From: CAIVAT01 sp964628215
GTDB lineage: Bacteria > Bacteroidota > Bacteroidia > Bacteroidales > FEN-979
Reading direction: 5' to 3'
NCBI GenBank assembly: GCA_964628215.1
Contig: CAZVNF010000004.1
Location: 1-53,507 of the forward strand
Length of the DNA: 53,507 bases
This document shows positions 8,366 to 16,620 of the stretch, in pieces. The notes under the pieces were generated by a model. The model did not search any database. It was not told the origin of the DNA and saw only the letters and a program-made list of their open reading frames with translations. The translations under genes were made by a program, and so were the position numbers. Positions within the stretch are counted from its first letter, which is position 1; each line of letters starts with the position of its first letter.

Positions 8366-9459
8366 TCATCATCGAATTAATTTTCAACCTGGCCTTACTG
8401 GTTTCGGTAAGTGTACTTTCCGGTTTTATTGATCTGAGGTGGAAACGGGAATCAACATCAGGTGTAATTCTACAGGGGCTTTTATTCGGATTTGTTGCCC
8501 TTTTGGGGATGCTTAATCCTTTTGTACTGGCACCCGGGCTGATTTTTGATGGACGCAGTGTTGTCCTGAGTTTATGCGGACTCTATTTTGGCCCGGTTTC
8601 GGGGGTGATTGCTGCCGCAATTGCACTGGTTTATCGCATATACATTGGTGGTCCGGGGGTATACATGGGGGTTTCTGTGATCATCTCCTCAACTTTGATC
8701 GGAATACTATTCTACCTCTACAAGAAGCCGAAACGCCTGAAATACAGTGTGCTCTATTTGTATGGCATTGGTCTGTTAGTGCACGCTGTCATGCTCCTGT
8801 TGATTTTTGAAATCCCGTCGCCATTGCGAATGAATGCTTTTAAGACGCTGGTATTTAGTATTATGGGTGTTTACCCACTGGCAACCGTTCTGATCGGAAA
8901 AATACTGAAAGACCATGCTGAAAGCGCCGGACGCCAGATTGCCGAGACGGCATTGAAGGAAAGTGAAAACAAGTTTGCACTTTTCATGGACCACCTTCCG
9001 GCTTTTGCCTTTATCAAGGATTTACATTTTAAATCCATTTATGTCAATAAAAACATGGATGAAACCCTGGGGGCATCGGCTTGGATTGGTTTGACTCCGA
9101 AGGAATTTTATCCGGGATTATTTGGGGAAAAACTGATTGCAGATGACCAGAAGGCGATAGATGCCGGTTTTGTGAAAGTTGAAGAAAAGGTGGCTGATGT
9201 GAATGGCAACATACGGTTTTATGAAACGCAAAAGTTTCTCATTCCCCGGGAAGGCCAGGAATCTTTACTGGGAGGTATTGCCATCGAGATAACAGACCGC
9301 AAACGCGCCGAAGGCGAGTTGCAGGAAAAAGCCATGGAACTCGAGCGATTTAACAACGTGATGGTCGGACGTGAACTGAAAATGATCGAACTTAAAAAAG
9401 AGGTTAATACCCTGCTTGTTGGTATCGGTAAAGAAATAAAGTATGTTATCCATGAATAA
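8362..9459 (+). CDS. 5TM-LytS-like membrane sensor with PAS domain, no kinase
   Basis: A 365-residue integral membrane protein. Residues about 5-180 carry several hydrophobic helices with the motifs GLLFGFVALLGM, DGRSVVLSLCGLYFGP and YRIYIGGPG, typical of the 5TM-5TMR_LYT sensor domain of LytS-type kinases. A PAS domain with a PAC-like end (GIAIEITDRKRAE) occupies about 200-315. A coiled coil then leads to the same tail as the upstream gene (from residue 330). LytS proteins normally continue into a kinase; here the protein ends after the tail at KYVIHE. It overlaps the upstream gene by 4 bp and the downstream gene by 8 or 17 bp, so the three are probably made together. Confidence 0.85.
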   Translation: MIIIELIFNLALLVSVSVLSGFIDLRWKRESTSGVILQGLLFGFVALLGMLNPFVLAPGLIFDGRSVVLSLCGLYFGPVSGVIAAAIALVYRIYIGGPGVYMGVSVIISSTLIGILFYLYKKPKRLKYSVLYLYGIGLLVHAVMLLLIFEIPSPLRMNAFKTLVFSIMGVYPLATVLIGKILKDHAESAGRQIAETALKESENKFALFMDHLPAFAFIKDLHFKSIYVNKNMDETLGASAWIGLTPKEFYPGLFGEKLIADDQKAIDAGFVKVEEKVADVNGNIRFYETQKFLIPREGQESLLGGIAIEITDRKRAEGELQEKAMELERFNNVMVGRELKMIELKKEVNTLLVGIGKEIKYVIHE

Positions 9460-12400
9460 TGTAAGATTTTTATTCGTTTTTTTTTCGAGTTTTATCTTGG
9501 CTTTTATTGGTCAATCACAACAATATGTGATAAAATCGTATACTGTCGACGACGGATTGCCAACCAGAACGGTCAATGATGTTTGCCAGGACAATACCGG
9601 GTACCTGTGGTTTGCCACCCAGAGCGGAATCTCATCTTACGATGGGTTCTGTTTTAAAAATTATGATGCTTCCTCCGGACTGCCTGTGCAACAATTTTTA
9701 AATGTAAAAAATGATGAAAATGGAATTATCTGGGGAGTCCCGAGGCAAATTGCAGGTATAATTGTTTACCTGAAGAACAATACATGGAATAAAATTATCC
9801 CGGCATATCAAACCTCTCCGAATGAGACCAATGCATTCGATTTGTTATACATGGCAGGCAACCCGGTTTTGTGTATGGGCAGCGGGGTCGGACTGGATAT
9901 TTATCAAAACGGCCGGTGGAACCATGTGAATGTTTCCGGTAATGAAGTAAATAATCAGATTTGGTCAGTTACAGCAAAGTCTGGCAAGTTTTATGCCCTT
10001 ACCCGGGCTGGTATATTTGAGGTTGAACTGCAGAAAACGGGATGGAAGGTAAAGGAATATCTAAAACCGGAAGGCGGGGCAGTGGTCGCATTTAAATTTG
10101 AACGACCAGGACAGCCTGATGAGAAATTATGGATACTTACCCCGAACAGGCTGACCTATTTGCAAAACGGGAAAAGCACCCTTGTCTCAGCTGATTTTGC
10201 TCTTCCTACACCGTTTAATCCCGGGGAATCCTTTGTGAATTTCGACAACAGGGGAAATGTTTTCTTTGGAAACAGTTGGGCTAAGTATTATGTAAACCGG
10301 GCGTCTGGTAAAGTTGGCCCTTTGATGGTGAATAATGGGTTTTCCTCCAATGGGGCGTCTTCTGTGTTTGTTGACAGGGAACAAAATGTTTGGTTTACTG
10401 ATACAAGGGGCGTTGACAAAGTGAGTTCGCTACTGTTAATGAATTATTTTGAATTCAATGGATTGCTCGAAAATGAGGTAACTGCTATTCTGGAACTTAA
10501 AGAAGGCGGGTTCGTATTCGGACATAATGGCGGATTAACCACTTTGGATCAAAATAAATTCACCAGAATTGAATTTCCTGGTGCGAAAAACAACCAGTTG
10601 AGGGTAATGGATTTGATGCAGGATGATCGGGGAGATGTGTGGATTGCCGCCAGTATTCTTGGATTTGGGAAAATGATCGGAAATGGAAAAATTAAATGGT
10701 ACAAAGCTGATTCATTATCCCTGGCTACCACAATTCACCAGGGTGGACAGGGTAAAATATGGGCAGGCACCAGTCAGAAACTTTATTACCTGAAAAACGA
10801 CAGGTTTGTGCCATTTGAAAAAAACCAGGAAATCAGCAGCCCTTTCAGAAAATTATTTTCGTCAAATAATGGAGAATTGATAGGAGCGGGGCTGTATGGA
10901 TTTTATAAAATTTCGGGAGTGAAGGTAACGAGGGTGTTGTTTGATGAGAGCTTTACCCCAGGGAGCTTTTATGCCTATTATCAGGATAAATCCGGAACCG
11001 AATATGTAGGAACATTGAATGGGTTGGGCATTATTGAAAACGGGCGGATCCGGAAGTATAACCGCGACGGAATCAGGATTGACAGTCCTGTCTATTTTAT
11101 TTTTCAGGATAAGAAAGAAAACTACTGGATTGGTTCGAATAATGGTGTTTACATATGGGACGGAAAGAAGAAACTTGAGTCCTGCAGTGTCGCCAACGGA
11201 CTGGCAGGACGGGAGACAAACCGTTCGGCCGGAGTATTGGATAAGGACGGAAATGTTTTAATCGGCACGGATATGGGACTTTCTTGTTTTATTCCGGGGC
11301 ATATCGAAATGTCAGCAAATATTCCGATTGTTCAATTAATTGACTGTGAAGACAATAAAGGTGATTTGCATAATTTAGCCAATGATTGCAGCATCGGATA
11401 TAATGACAATAACTTGTACTTTCATTTCAAGGGCATCTCTTTTACGAATGAGGAAATGGTCAATTACCGATACAAACTTGAGGGACTTGATCATGAATGG
11501 CAATATGTTAACCAGTCTGGAATTGACAAAGTAAAATACTCGTTGCTGGATCACGGTAAATATCAGTTTGTGGTGCAGGCGAGAAACGGGTCAGGAGAAT
11601 GGTCGGAGGTGAAAAAATCAGGAATCATTACCATTCAAACACCTTTTTACAGTGCATGGTGGTTCCACCTGATCACGGTACTGATAATATGTTTAGTGCT
11701 GTTTGGTTTTGTAAAGATCATTATCCAGGCAAAGTACAGCAAACGGCTGGAAATTGAAATTGCCGAGCGGAAGCGAAGCGAACAGAAAGCCCTGGAAACG
11801 CTGGAGTCACTGCATCAAAGTGAGATGAAATATCACGATTTGATTGAATTTGCTGTTGACGGAATTCTGATTGGCTCGAAAGAAGGCGTTATCATTAATG
11901 CAAATTCCTACATGCAGAAGTTAACGGGCAGAACCCGCGAGAACCTGATCGGGATCAATGTAAAACAGCTGTTCACCAATTCAAATCTCGATCACATTCC
12001 ACTGAGATACGACCTTCTCGAAAATGGGGAGCTGGTGGTGAGTCACCGTGACATCCTCAGAGAGGATGGAACCCATATACCAGTGGAAATGCATACGAAA
12101 ATGATGCCTGACGGCTCTTATCAGTCAATTTATCATGATATAACCAAACGGAGGGAAGCAGAAGAGAATCTAAGGGAAAGCAGGGAACTGTTTAAACTCA
12201 TCTCCGATAAAATGACCGATGTGGTGTGGCTGATGGATTTGAAAGGGAAAAGCACCTTCGTCTCACCCTCAATTGAACAGTTTACAGGCTACTGCATGGA
12301 GGAGTATCTGGGACAATCATTTGACAACCGGTTTACAAAAGATTCGGCCAATCTGGCAAAAAACCTGTTCAAAATAGAGATGCCTAAACTGTGGGCTCAA

Positions 12401-12715
12401 CAGGAAACCCTCGTCGGATACAGTCATACTTTGCTCCTGGAATATAATTGTAAAAATGGCGGATCCAAATGGGGAGAATTGCTCATGACGCCGTTTTTTG
12501 GGGTTAACGGCGATTGGCTTGGAATTCACGGTGTTACCCGGGATGTGACTGACCGGAAACATACTGAAGAAGCTTTGCAGGAAAAGGCGTCTGAGCTGGC
12601 ACGTTTCAACAGCCTGATGGTCGGCCGCGAATTGAAAATGGTAGAACTTAAAAAGGAGATCAATGAGATGCTTGTAAAAACCGGAAAACCTGAAAAATAT
12701 ATCATTCATGAATAA
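9443..12715 (+). CDS. Reg_prop/Y_Y_Y periplasmic sensor with two PAS domains, no kinase
   Basis: A 1090-residue one-pass membrane sensor. A signal peptide is followed by a two-component-regulator propeller (repeats such as DNTGYLWFATQSGISSYDG; about residues 30-660). A Y_Y_Y domain (YRYKLEGLDHEWQYV) lies at about 670-735, a membrane helix (WWFHLITVLIICLVLFGF) at about 738-765, and two PAS domains at about 800-915 and 925-1040. It ends in the shared tail from residue 1055. Bacteroidota hybrid two-component systems with this periplasmic half normally continue into kinase, receiver and AraC domains, none of which is present. The start may be ATG 9443 or ATG 9452; the latter gives a cleaner signal peptide. 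The stop is 9 bp before CheR. The ligand is unknown; this fold often senses oligosaccharides. Confidence 0.87.
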   Translation: MLSMNNVRFLFVFFSSFILAFIGQSQQYVIKSYTVDDGLPTRTVNDVCQDNTGYLWFATQSGISSYDGFCFKNYDASSGLPVQQFLNVKNDENGIIWGVPRQIAGIIVYLKNNTWNKIIPAYQTSPNETNAFDLLYMAGNPVLCMGSGVGLDIYQNGRWNHVNVSGNEVNNQIWSVTAKSGKFYALTRAGIFEVELQKTGWKVKEYLKPEGGAVVAFKFERPGQPDEKLWILTPNRLTYLQNGKSTLVSADFALPTPFNPGESFVNFDNRGNVFFGNSWAKYYVNRASGKVGPLMVNNGFSSNGASSVFVDREQNVWFTDTRGVDKVSSLLLMNYFEFNGLLENEVTAILELKEGGFVFGHNGGLTTLDQNKFTRIEFPGAKNNQLRVMDLMQDDRGDVWIAASILGFGKMIGNGKIKWYKADSLSLATTIHQGGQGKIWAGTSQKLYYLKNDRFVPFEKNQEISSPFRKLFSSNNGELIGAGLYGFYKISGVKVTRVLFDESFTPGSFYAYYQDKSGTEYVGTLNGLGIIENGRIRKYNRDGIRIDSPVYFIFQDKKENYWIGSNNGVYIWDGKKKLESCSVANGLAGRETNRSAGVLDKDGNVLIGTDMGLSCFIPGHIEMSANIPIVQLIDCEDNKGDLHNLANDCSIGYNDNNLYFHFKGISFTNEEMVNYRYKLEGLDHEWQYVNQSGIDKVKYSLLDHGKYQFVVQARNGSGEWSEVKKSGIITIQTPFYSAWWFHLITVLIICLVLFGFVKIIIQAKYSKRLEIEIAERKRSEQKALETLESLHQSEMKYHDLIEFAVDGILIGSKEGVIINANSYMQKLTGRTRENLIGINVKQLFTNSNLDHIPLRYDLLENGELVVSHRDILREDGTHIPVEMHTKMMPDGSYQSIYHDITKRREAEENLRESRELFKLISDKMTDVVWLMDLKGKSTFVSPSIEQFTGYCMEEYLGQSFDNRFTKDSANLAKNLFKIEMPKLWAQQETLVGYSHTLLLEYNCKNGGSKWGELLMTPFFGVNGDWLGIHGVTRDVTDRKHTEEALQEKASELARFNSLMVGRELKMVELKKEINEMLVKTGKPEKYIIHE

Positions 12716-12724
12716 TCTTCCCGC

Positions 12725-13546
12725 ATGACAATTCAACATTTAATCGAAATAATCAGTGTAAAATACGGTAAGGATTTGTCAGTTTTTGCCCCTGCATTTC
12801 TCAGGAAATCCATCTTGCGCAGGGTCAGGGAAACTCAGTCAATCGGGATGGCCGGGTATGTTGAATTATTGCTTTCAGGTGAGCAAGAAGTGGACGCACT
12901 GGTTGACTCAATGTATATATCCTATTCCCTGTTTTTCAGAAACAGTTTGGATGTATCATTCCTTGAGCAATTTGTTTTGCCTGATTTGATAAGGATCAAG
13001 GAGAGGAACAATTCACCGTCAATCAGAATCTGGTCCGTCGGCTGTGCCCAGGGAGAGGAGGCGTATACCCTGGCCATGCTTGTTGATAACGTGGCTTGTA
13101 ATTTGAATGTAAACGTTAAAGCTATGGTATTCGGCACGGATATTTCAGCCGGGGCCGTTGAAAAATCCTGCGCCGGCCAATATGAGCGAGCTGCCATGTC
13201 AAATGTGAAACTGTCCTATCTTGACCGCTATTTTAAAGAGGAAAAATCGCAGTTCACGGTTGTGAAAGAGATTCGGGACCGGGTGCATTTTACGCAAAGG
13301 AATATTATCGATCCTGGATATACTTCACCCCCCGAAGCCATATTTGCTGATTTTGACCTGGTGAGTTGTTGCAACCTGTTCATTTATTATCACAAAGATA
13401 CACAACTGAACATATTGGAAAAATTATATCATTCGATGAACCGCGATGGATTCCTGATTGTAGGAGAATCGGAGAGATTAATTGCAGAGAAATCCGGAAA
13501 ATTTCGCCAATTGAACCCGATAAGCAATATTTTTACCAAAATATAA
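12725..13546 (+). CDS. CheR-type protein-glutamate O-methyltransferase
   Basis: A 273-residue protein with both CheR parts: an N-terminal helical domain (residues 1-75, FLRKSILRRVRE) and a SAM-dependent methyltransferase domain with the SAM-binding motif SVGCAQGEEAYTLAM at about 104-118. The family motif around SCRNxLIY appears as SCCNLFIYY, with Cys in place of the usual Arg. CheR enzymes transfer methyl groups from S-adenosylmethionine to glutamates of chemoreceptor cytoplasmic helices. No receptor, CheA, CheW or CheB is present, so the target is unclear. The best candidate in the operon is the 4HB-containing hybrid kinase immediately downstream. The intergenic distances are 9 bp upstream and 43 bp downstream. 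Confidence 0.9.
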   Translation: MTIQHLIEIISVKYGKDLSVFAPAFLRKSILRRVRETQSIGMAGYVELLLSGEQEVDALVDSMYISYSLFFRNSLDVSFLEQFVLPDLIRIKERNNSPSIRIWSVGCAQGEEAYTLAMLVDNVACNLNVNVKAMVFGTDISAGAVEKSCAGQYERAAMSNVKLSYLDRYFKEEKSQFTVVKEIRDRVHFTQRNIIDPGYTSPPEAIFADFDLVSCCNLFIYYHKDTQLNILEKLYHSMNRDGFLIVGESERLIAEKSGKFRQLNPISNIFTKI

Positions 13547-13589
13547 ATGCTGTTAGCCCTGAATAATTATTAATATACTAAAGGAAACC

Positions 13590-16580
13590 ATGAACATAAA
13601 AAATGTAAAAATCAGAACCCGTCTTTGGCTGGGCTTCAGCATTATTTTATTATTGGTGATGCTGTTGGGTGGTATTGCGTTATGGCATTCCGGTATAATC
13701 TGGAACAATACCAGTTATCTGTATCAGCATCCTTTCAAGGTCAATATCGCTGTTCGGGAGCTGGAAACACATGTGATGGCGATGCAGCGCAGCATGAAAA
13801 ATGTGACAATATCCGACAGCCAGGAAGAACTTAGTGCTGCAGTTCACGATATCACTGTGAATGAATCGCAAGTATACCGGTTGTTCGATTCTATTTATGC
13901 ACTTTATCTGGGGAAAAGAGGTTCGGTTGACAGTGCATTGTCTGCTTTCAGGGAGTGGAAGCCTGTACGGGATGAAACCATCAGGTTAAGCCAGTCAGGT
14001 ATGTACAAGGAAGCGGTCAGCCGAACAAAAACTGTCGGGGAATTTCATGTTCATCAGATTATGGGCAAAATGAAAGTCCTGAAAGATTTTGCCCTGAACC
14101 GTGCGGACAGTTTTTATAATTCTGCTGAAAAAGGAAGAAATCAATTATATATCCAGTTATGGGTTGTTTTATTGCTCATTATCCTGATCTCCATAGCTGT
14201 TTTTTCATTCATCATGAGGGGAATCACTTACCCGCTGCAGGAAATGGTGACGTGTGTGGAACATTATGGGCAGGGCCGTTACCATATACGAAACAAAAAC
14301 AGTTCTACGAATGAGCTGGGGGTTCTTGCAACTTCGCTGAACAAACTGGCTGAAGCAGTTCAATTTAACATGAATGTAAAAAACGGCACACTCGCGATAG
14401 CCGATGTCATGCTGGCCAATGACGAGTTGCCCCTGTTTTGCAGTTCGGTGATGGAAGTGCTGATGCAAAAAACGATGTCCAATCTCGGGGCAGTCTTTTT
14501 TTTAAATGAGTCTGATGGCCTTTTTGAACCCTATTTTTCTATTGGATTCAACAGTGAAAAACTCAGATCTTTTTCAGCCGGATTAAATGAAGGTGAGTTT
14601 GGCTCTGTGCTGACAGGAAAAAAACTGATGAAAGTTACCCATGTCCCCGACGATTCCGTATTTATTTTTCCAACAGTGGCAGGTTCCCTGAAACCAAAGG
14701 AAATTATTACAATTCCGGTTATTCGGCGTAATCAGGTCGTGGCGGTGGTTTCCCTTGCCAGTATCGGGGTCTACAGCGATGAATCAATGGAAATTATCAG
14801 ACAATCGGAGAAAAATCTGAATATGAGCATGAATGCCATTCTGGCATTTGACCGCATCAGGCAGTACGCTGAAAGTCTTGACAAACAAAATGAAAAATTA
14901 AATTACCAGGCAAGAGAACTTCAGTTACAAACCAGCGAACTGGTTGAGCAAAATACTGAACTGGAAATGCAAAAGCATCAGATCGATGAGGCCAACAGGC
15001 TGAAAAGCCAGTTTTTGTCGAGTATGAGCCATGAATTGAGAACTCCGTTAAATTCGGTTATTGCCCTGTCAGGTGTGTTATACAAGCGATTAAAAGATCA
15101 AATAGAGGAGGAGGAATACAGTTACCTTGAAATTATCGAGCGGAATGGGAAAAATCTGCTGGCATTGATCAACGATATTCTTGATCTTTCACGTATTGAA
15201 TCGGGGAAAACGGATTTGCATTACAGTCAGTTTTCAATATTCGGGGTTGTTCAGCAGCTGGTAGATTCAATGACAATACATGCAAAAAGTAAGAGTATTG
15301 AGCTTATTAACAAGATTAATCCTGCTGCTCCACTGATCATAAGCGACCACGATAAATGTCATCACATACTGCAAAACATCATTGCAAACGCAGTCAAATT
15401 TACAGAAAAAGGCTCTGTTAATATATCTGCTGATGTTTCTGATACCGAAGTTTTAGTGAAAGTGGCCGATACGGGTATCGGGATCGCTGCAGATCAGTTG
15501 TCATTTATTTTTGATGAATTCCGTCAGGTCGATGGAACTACTTCAAAACATTTTGGCGGAACAGGCCTTGGGTTGGCCATTGCGGATAAATATACCAGAA
15601 TGCTGAAGGGACGGATTGAAGTGTCGAGCGAACCCGGGAAGGGTTCGGTTTTTACGATTGTCATTCCAATGGAAATTCTCTCAGGACAACAAGAAACGCT
15701 CCCTTCAACAGGCTTTGTTAAATCGTATCACGATGATAATCTGCCTGATCTTCAGCTGGCTGACACAACTGCAAAAACCATCCTGGTAGTGGAGGACAGC
15801 GAACCGGTAATCCTGCAATTAACATGGATACTACAGGAACAAGGTTACAATGTGGAGATTGCACGAAATGGATTTCAGGCACTTGCAGCAGTTAAAATGA
15901 AAGTTCCTGATGCGATTATACTTGACTTGATGATGCCTGGAATGGATGGTTTCGAGACTTTGGAAAAGATGAGGGGAACATTTGAAACCGCTGCAATTCC
16001 TGTGCTCATTCTTACAGCTATGTATTTGACTTCAACAGATTTGAAGCGATTGAAGGAAAACCATGTCCACCAGCTGATTCAAAAGGGTGATGTTAACAAA
16101 TCCGCACTTCTTGCCATCGTCAGACAAATGTTGTTTCCTCATGAAAAAACTGCGCAGGAAGCCCTTCGTCATCAATCACCCTCACCCGCGCCCCGCATAC
16201 AAGCTCCGGCCAGGATACTGATCATCGATGATAATGCAGACAATGGAACCACCCTGAAGGTGCTGTTGCAGGATAAACATACCATCACATGCGTAAATAA
16301 CGGGGTTGATGGGATAGCCATGGCGAAAGAGCGGAAACCCGATTTGATCCTGCTAGATATTTCCCTTCCCGGGATAGATGGTTACACAGTGTTTGATGAA
16401 ATCAGAAAAGCCTGTTCCCATGATAGGATCCCCATCATTGCAGTAACCGCTAAAGCCATGAAGGGTGATCGCGAACACATTCTTGCCTATGGCTTTGATG
16501 ACTATATTTCAAAGCCGGTTGACCTGGCTGTTTTTGAACAAACTTTAAGCAGATGGATATCTGATAGTCCCGGCATCTAA
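13590..16580 (+). CDS. hybrid histidine kinase (4HB-HAMP-GAF-HK-REC-REC)
   Basis: A 996-residue membrane hybrid kinase. A membrane helix at about 12-32 and a second at about 190-212 enclose a periplasmic helical domain resembling the four-helix bundle of chemoreceptors. A HAMP-like region, a GAF domain (about 275-425) and a long Gln/Glu-rich coiled coil follow. The HisKA domain has phospho-acceptor His481 in MSHELRTPLNS, and the ATPase domain has DTGIGI and GGTGLGL. Two receiver domains follow, with phosphoacceptors Asp779 (DLMMPGMDGFE) and Asp923 (DISLPGIDGY). AAAGGAAA lies just before the start, a plausible ribosome binding site. The tandem receivers and the neighbouring CheR suggest a phosphorelay hub with adaptation, which is inference. 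Confidence 0.92.
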   Translation: MNIKNVKIRTRLWLGFSIILLLVMLLGGIALWHSGIIWNNTSYLYQHPFKVNIAVRELETHVMAMQRSMKNVTISDSQEELSAAVHDITVNESQVYRLFDSIYALYLGKRGSVDSALSAFREWKPVRDETIRLSQSGMYKEAVSRTKTVGEFHVHQIMGKMKVLKDFALNRADSFYNSAEKGRNQLYIQLWVVLLLIILISIAVFSFIMRGITYPLQEMVTCVEHYGQGRYHIRNKNSSTNELGVLATSLNKLAEAVQFNMNVKNGTLAIADVMLANDELPLFCSSVMEVLMQKTMSNLGAVFFLNESDGLFEPYFSIGFNSEKLRSFSAGLNEGEFGSVLTGKKLMKVTHVPDDSVFIFPTVAGSLKPKEIITIPVIRRNQVVAVVSLASIGVYSDESMEIIRQSEKNLNMSMNAILAFDRIRQYAESLDKQNEKLNYQARELQLQTSELVEQNTELEMQKHQIDEANRLKSQFLSSMSHELRTPLNSVIALSGVLYKRLKDQIEEEEYSYLEIIERNGKNLLALINDILDLSRIESGKTDLHYSQFSIFGVVQQLVDSMTIHAKSKSIELINKINPAAPLIISDHDKCHHILQNIIANAVKFTEKGSVNISADVSDTEVLVKVADTGIGIAADQLSFIFDEFRQVDGTTSKHFGGTGLGLAIADKYTRMLKGRIEVSSEPGKGSVFTIVIPMEILSGQQETLPSTGFVKSYHDDNLPDLQLADTTAKTILVVEDSEPVILQLTWILQEQGYNVEIARNGFQALAAVKMKVPDAIILDLMMPGMDGFETLEKMRGTFETAAIPVLILTAMYLTSTDLKRLKENHVHQLIQKGDVNKSALLAIVRQMLFPHEKTAQEALRHQSPSPAPRIQAPARILIIDDNADNGTTLKVLLQDKHTITCVNNGVDGIAMAKERKPDLILLDISLPGIDGYTVFDEIRKACSHDRIPIIAVTAKAMKGDREHILAYGFDDYISKPVDLAVFEQTLSRWISDSPGI

Positions 16581-16620
16581 CAACATAGTTCAAAGGTTTT
16601 GAGTGCTTTATAAATTTTGA

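Noticed and set aside
16611..16619. Internal promoter (taaattttg) before the REC-PAS-PAS kinase
   Set aside because: It has one extra base relative to TAnnTTTG and no clear -33 element; the short gap is more consistent with read-through in the operon.
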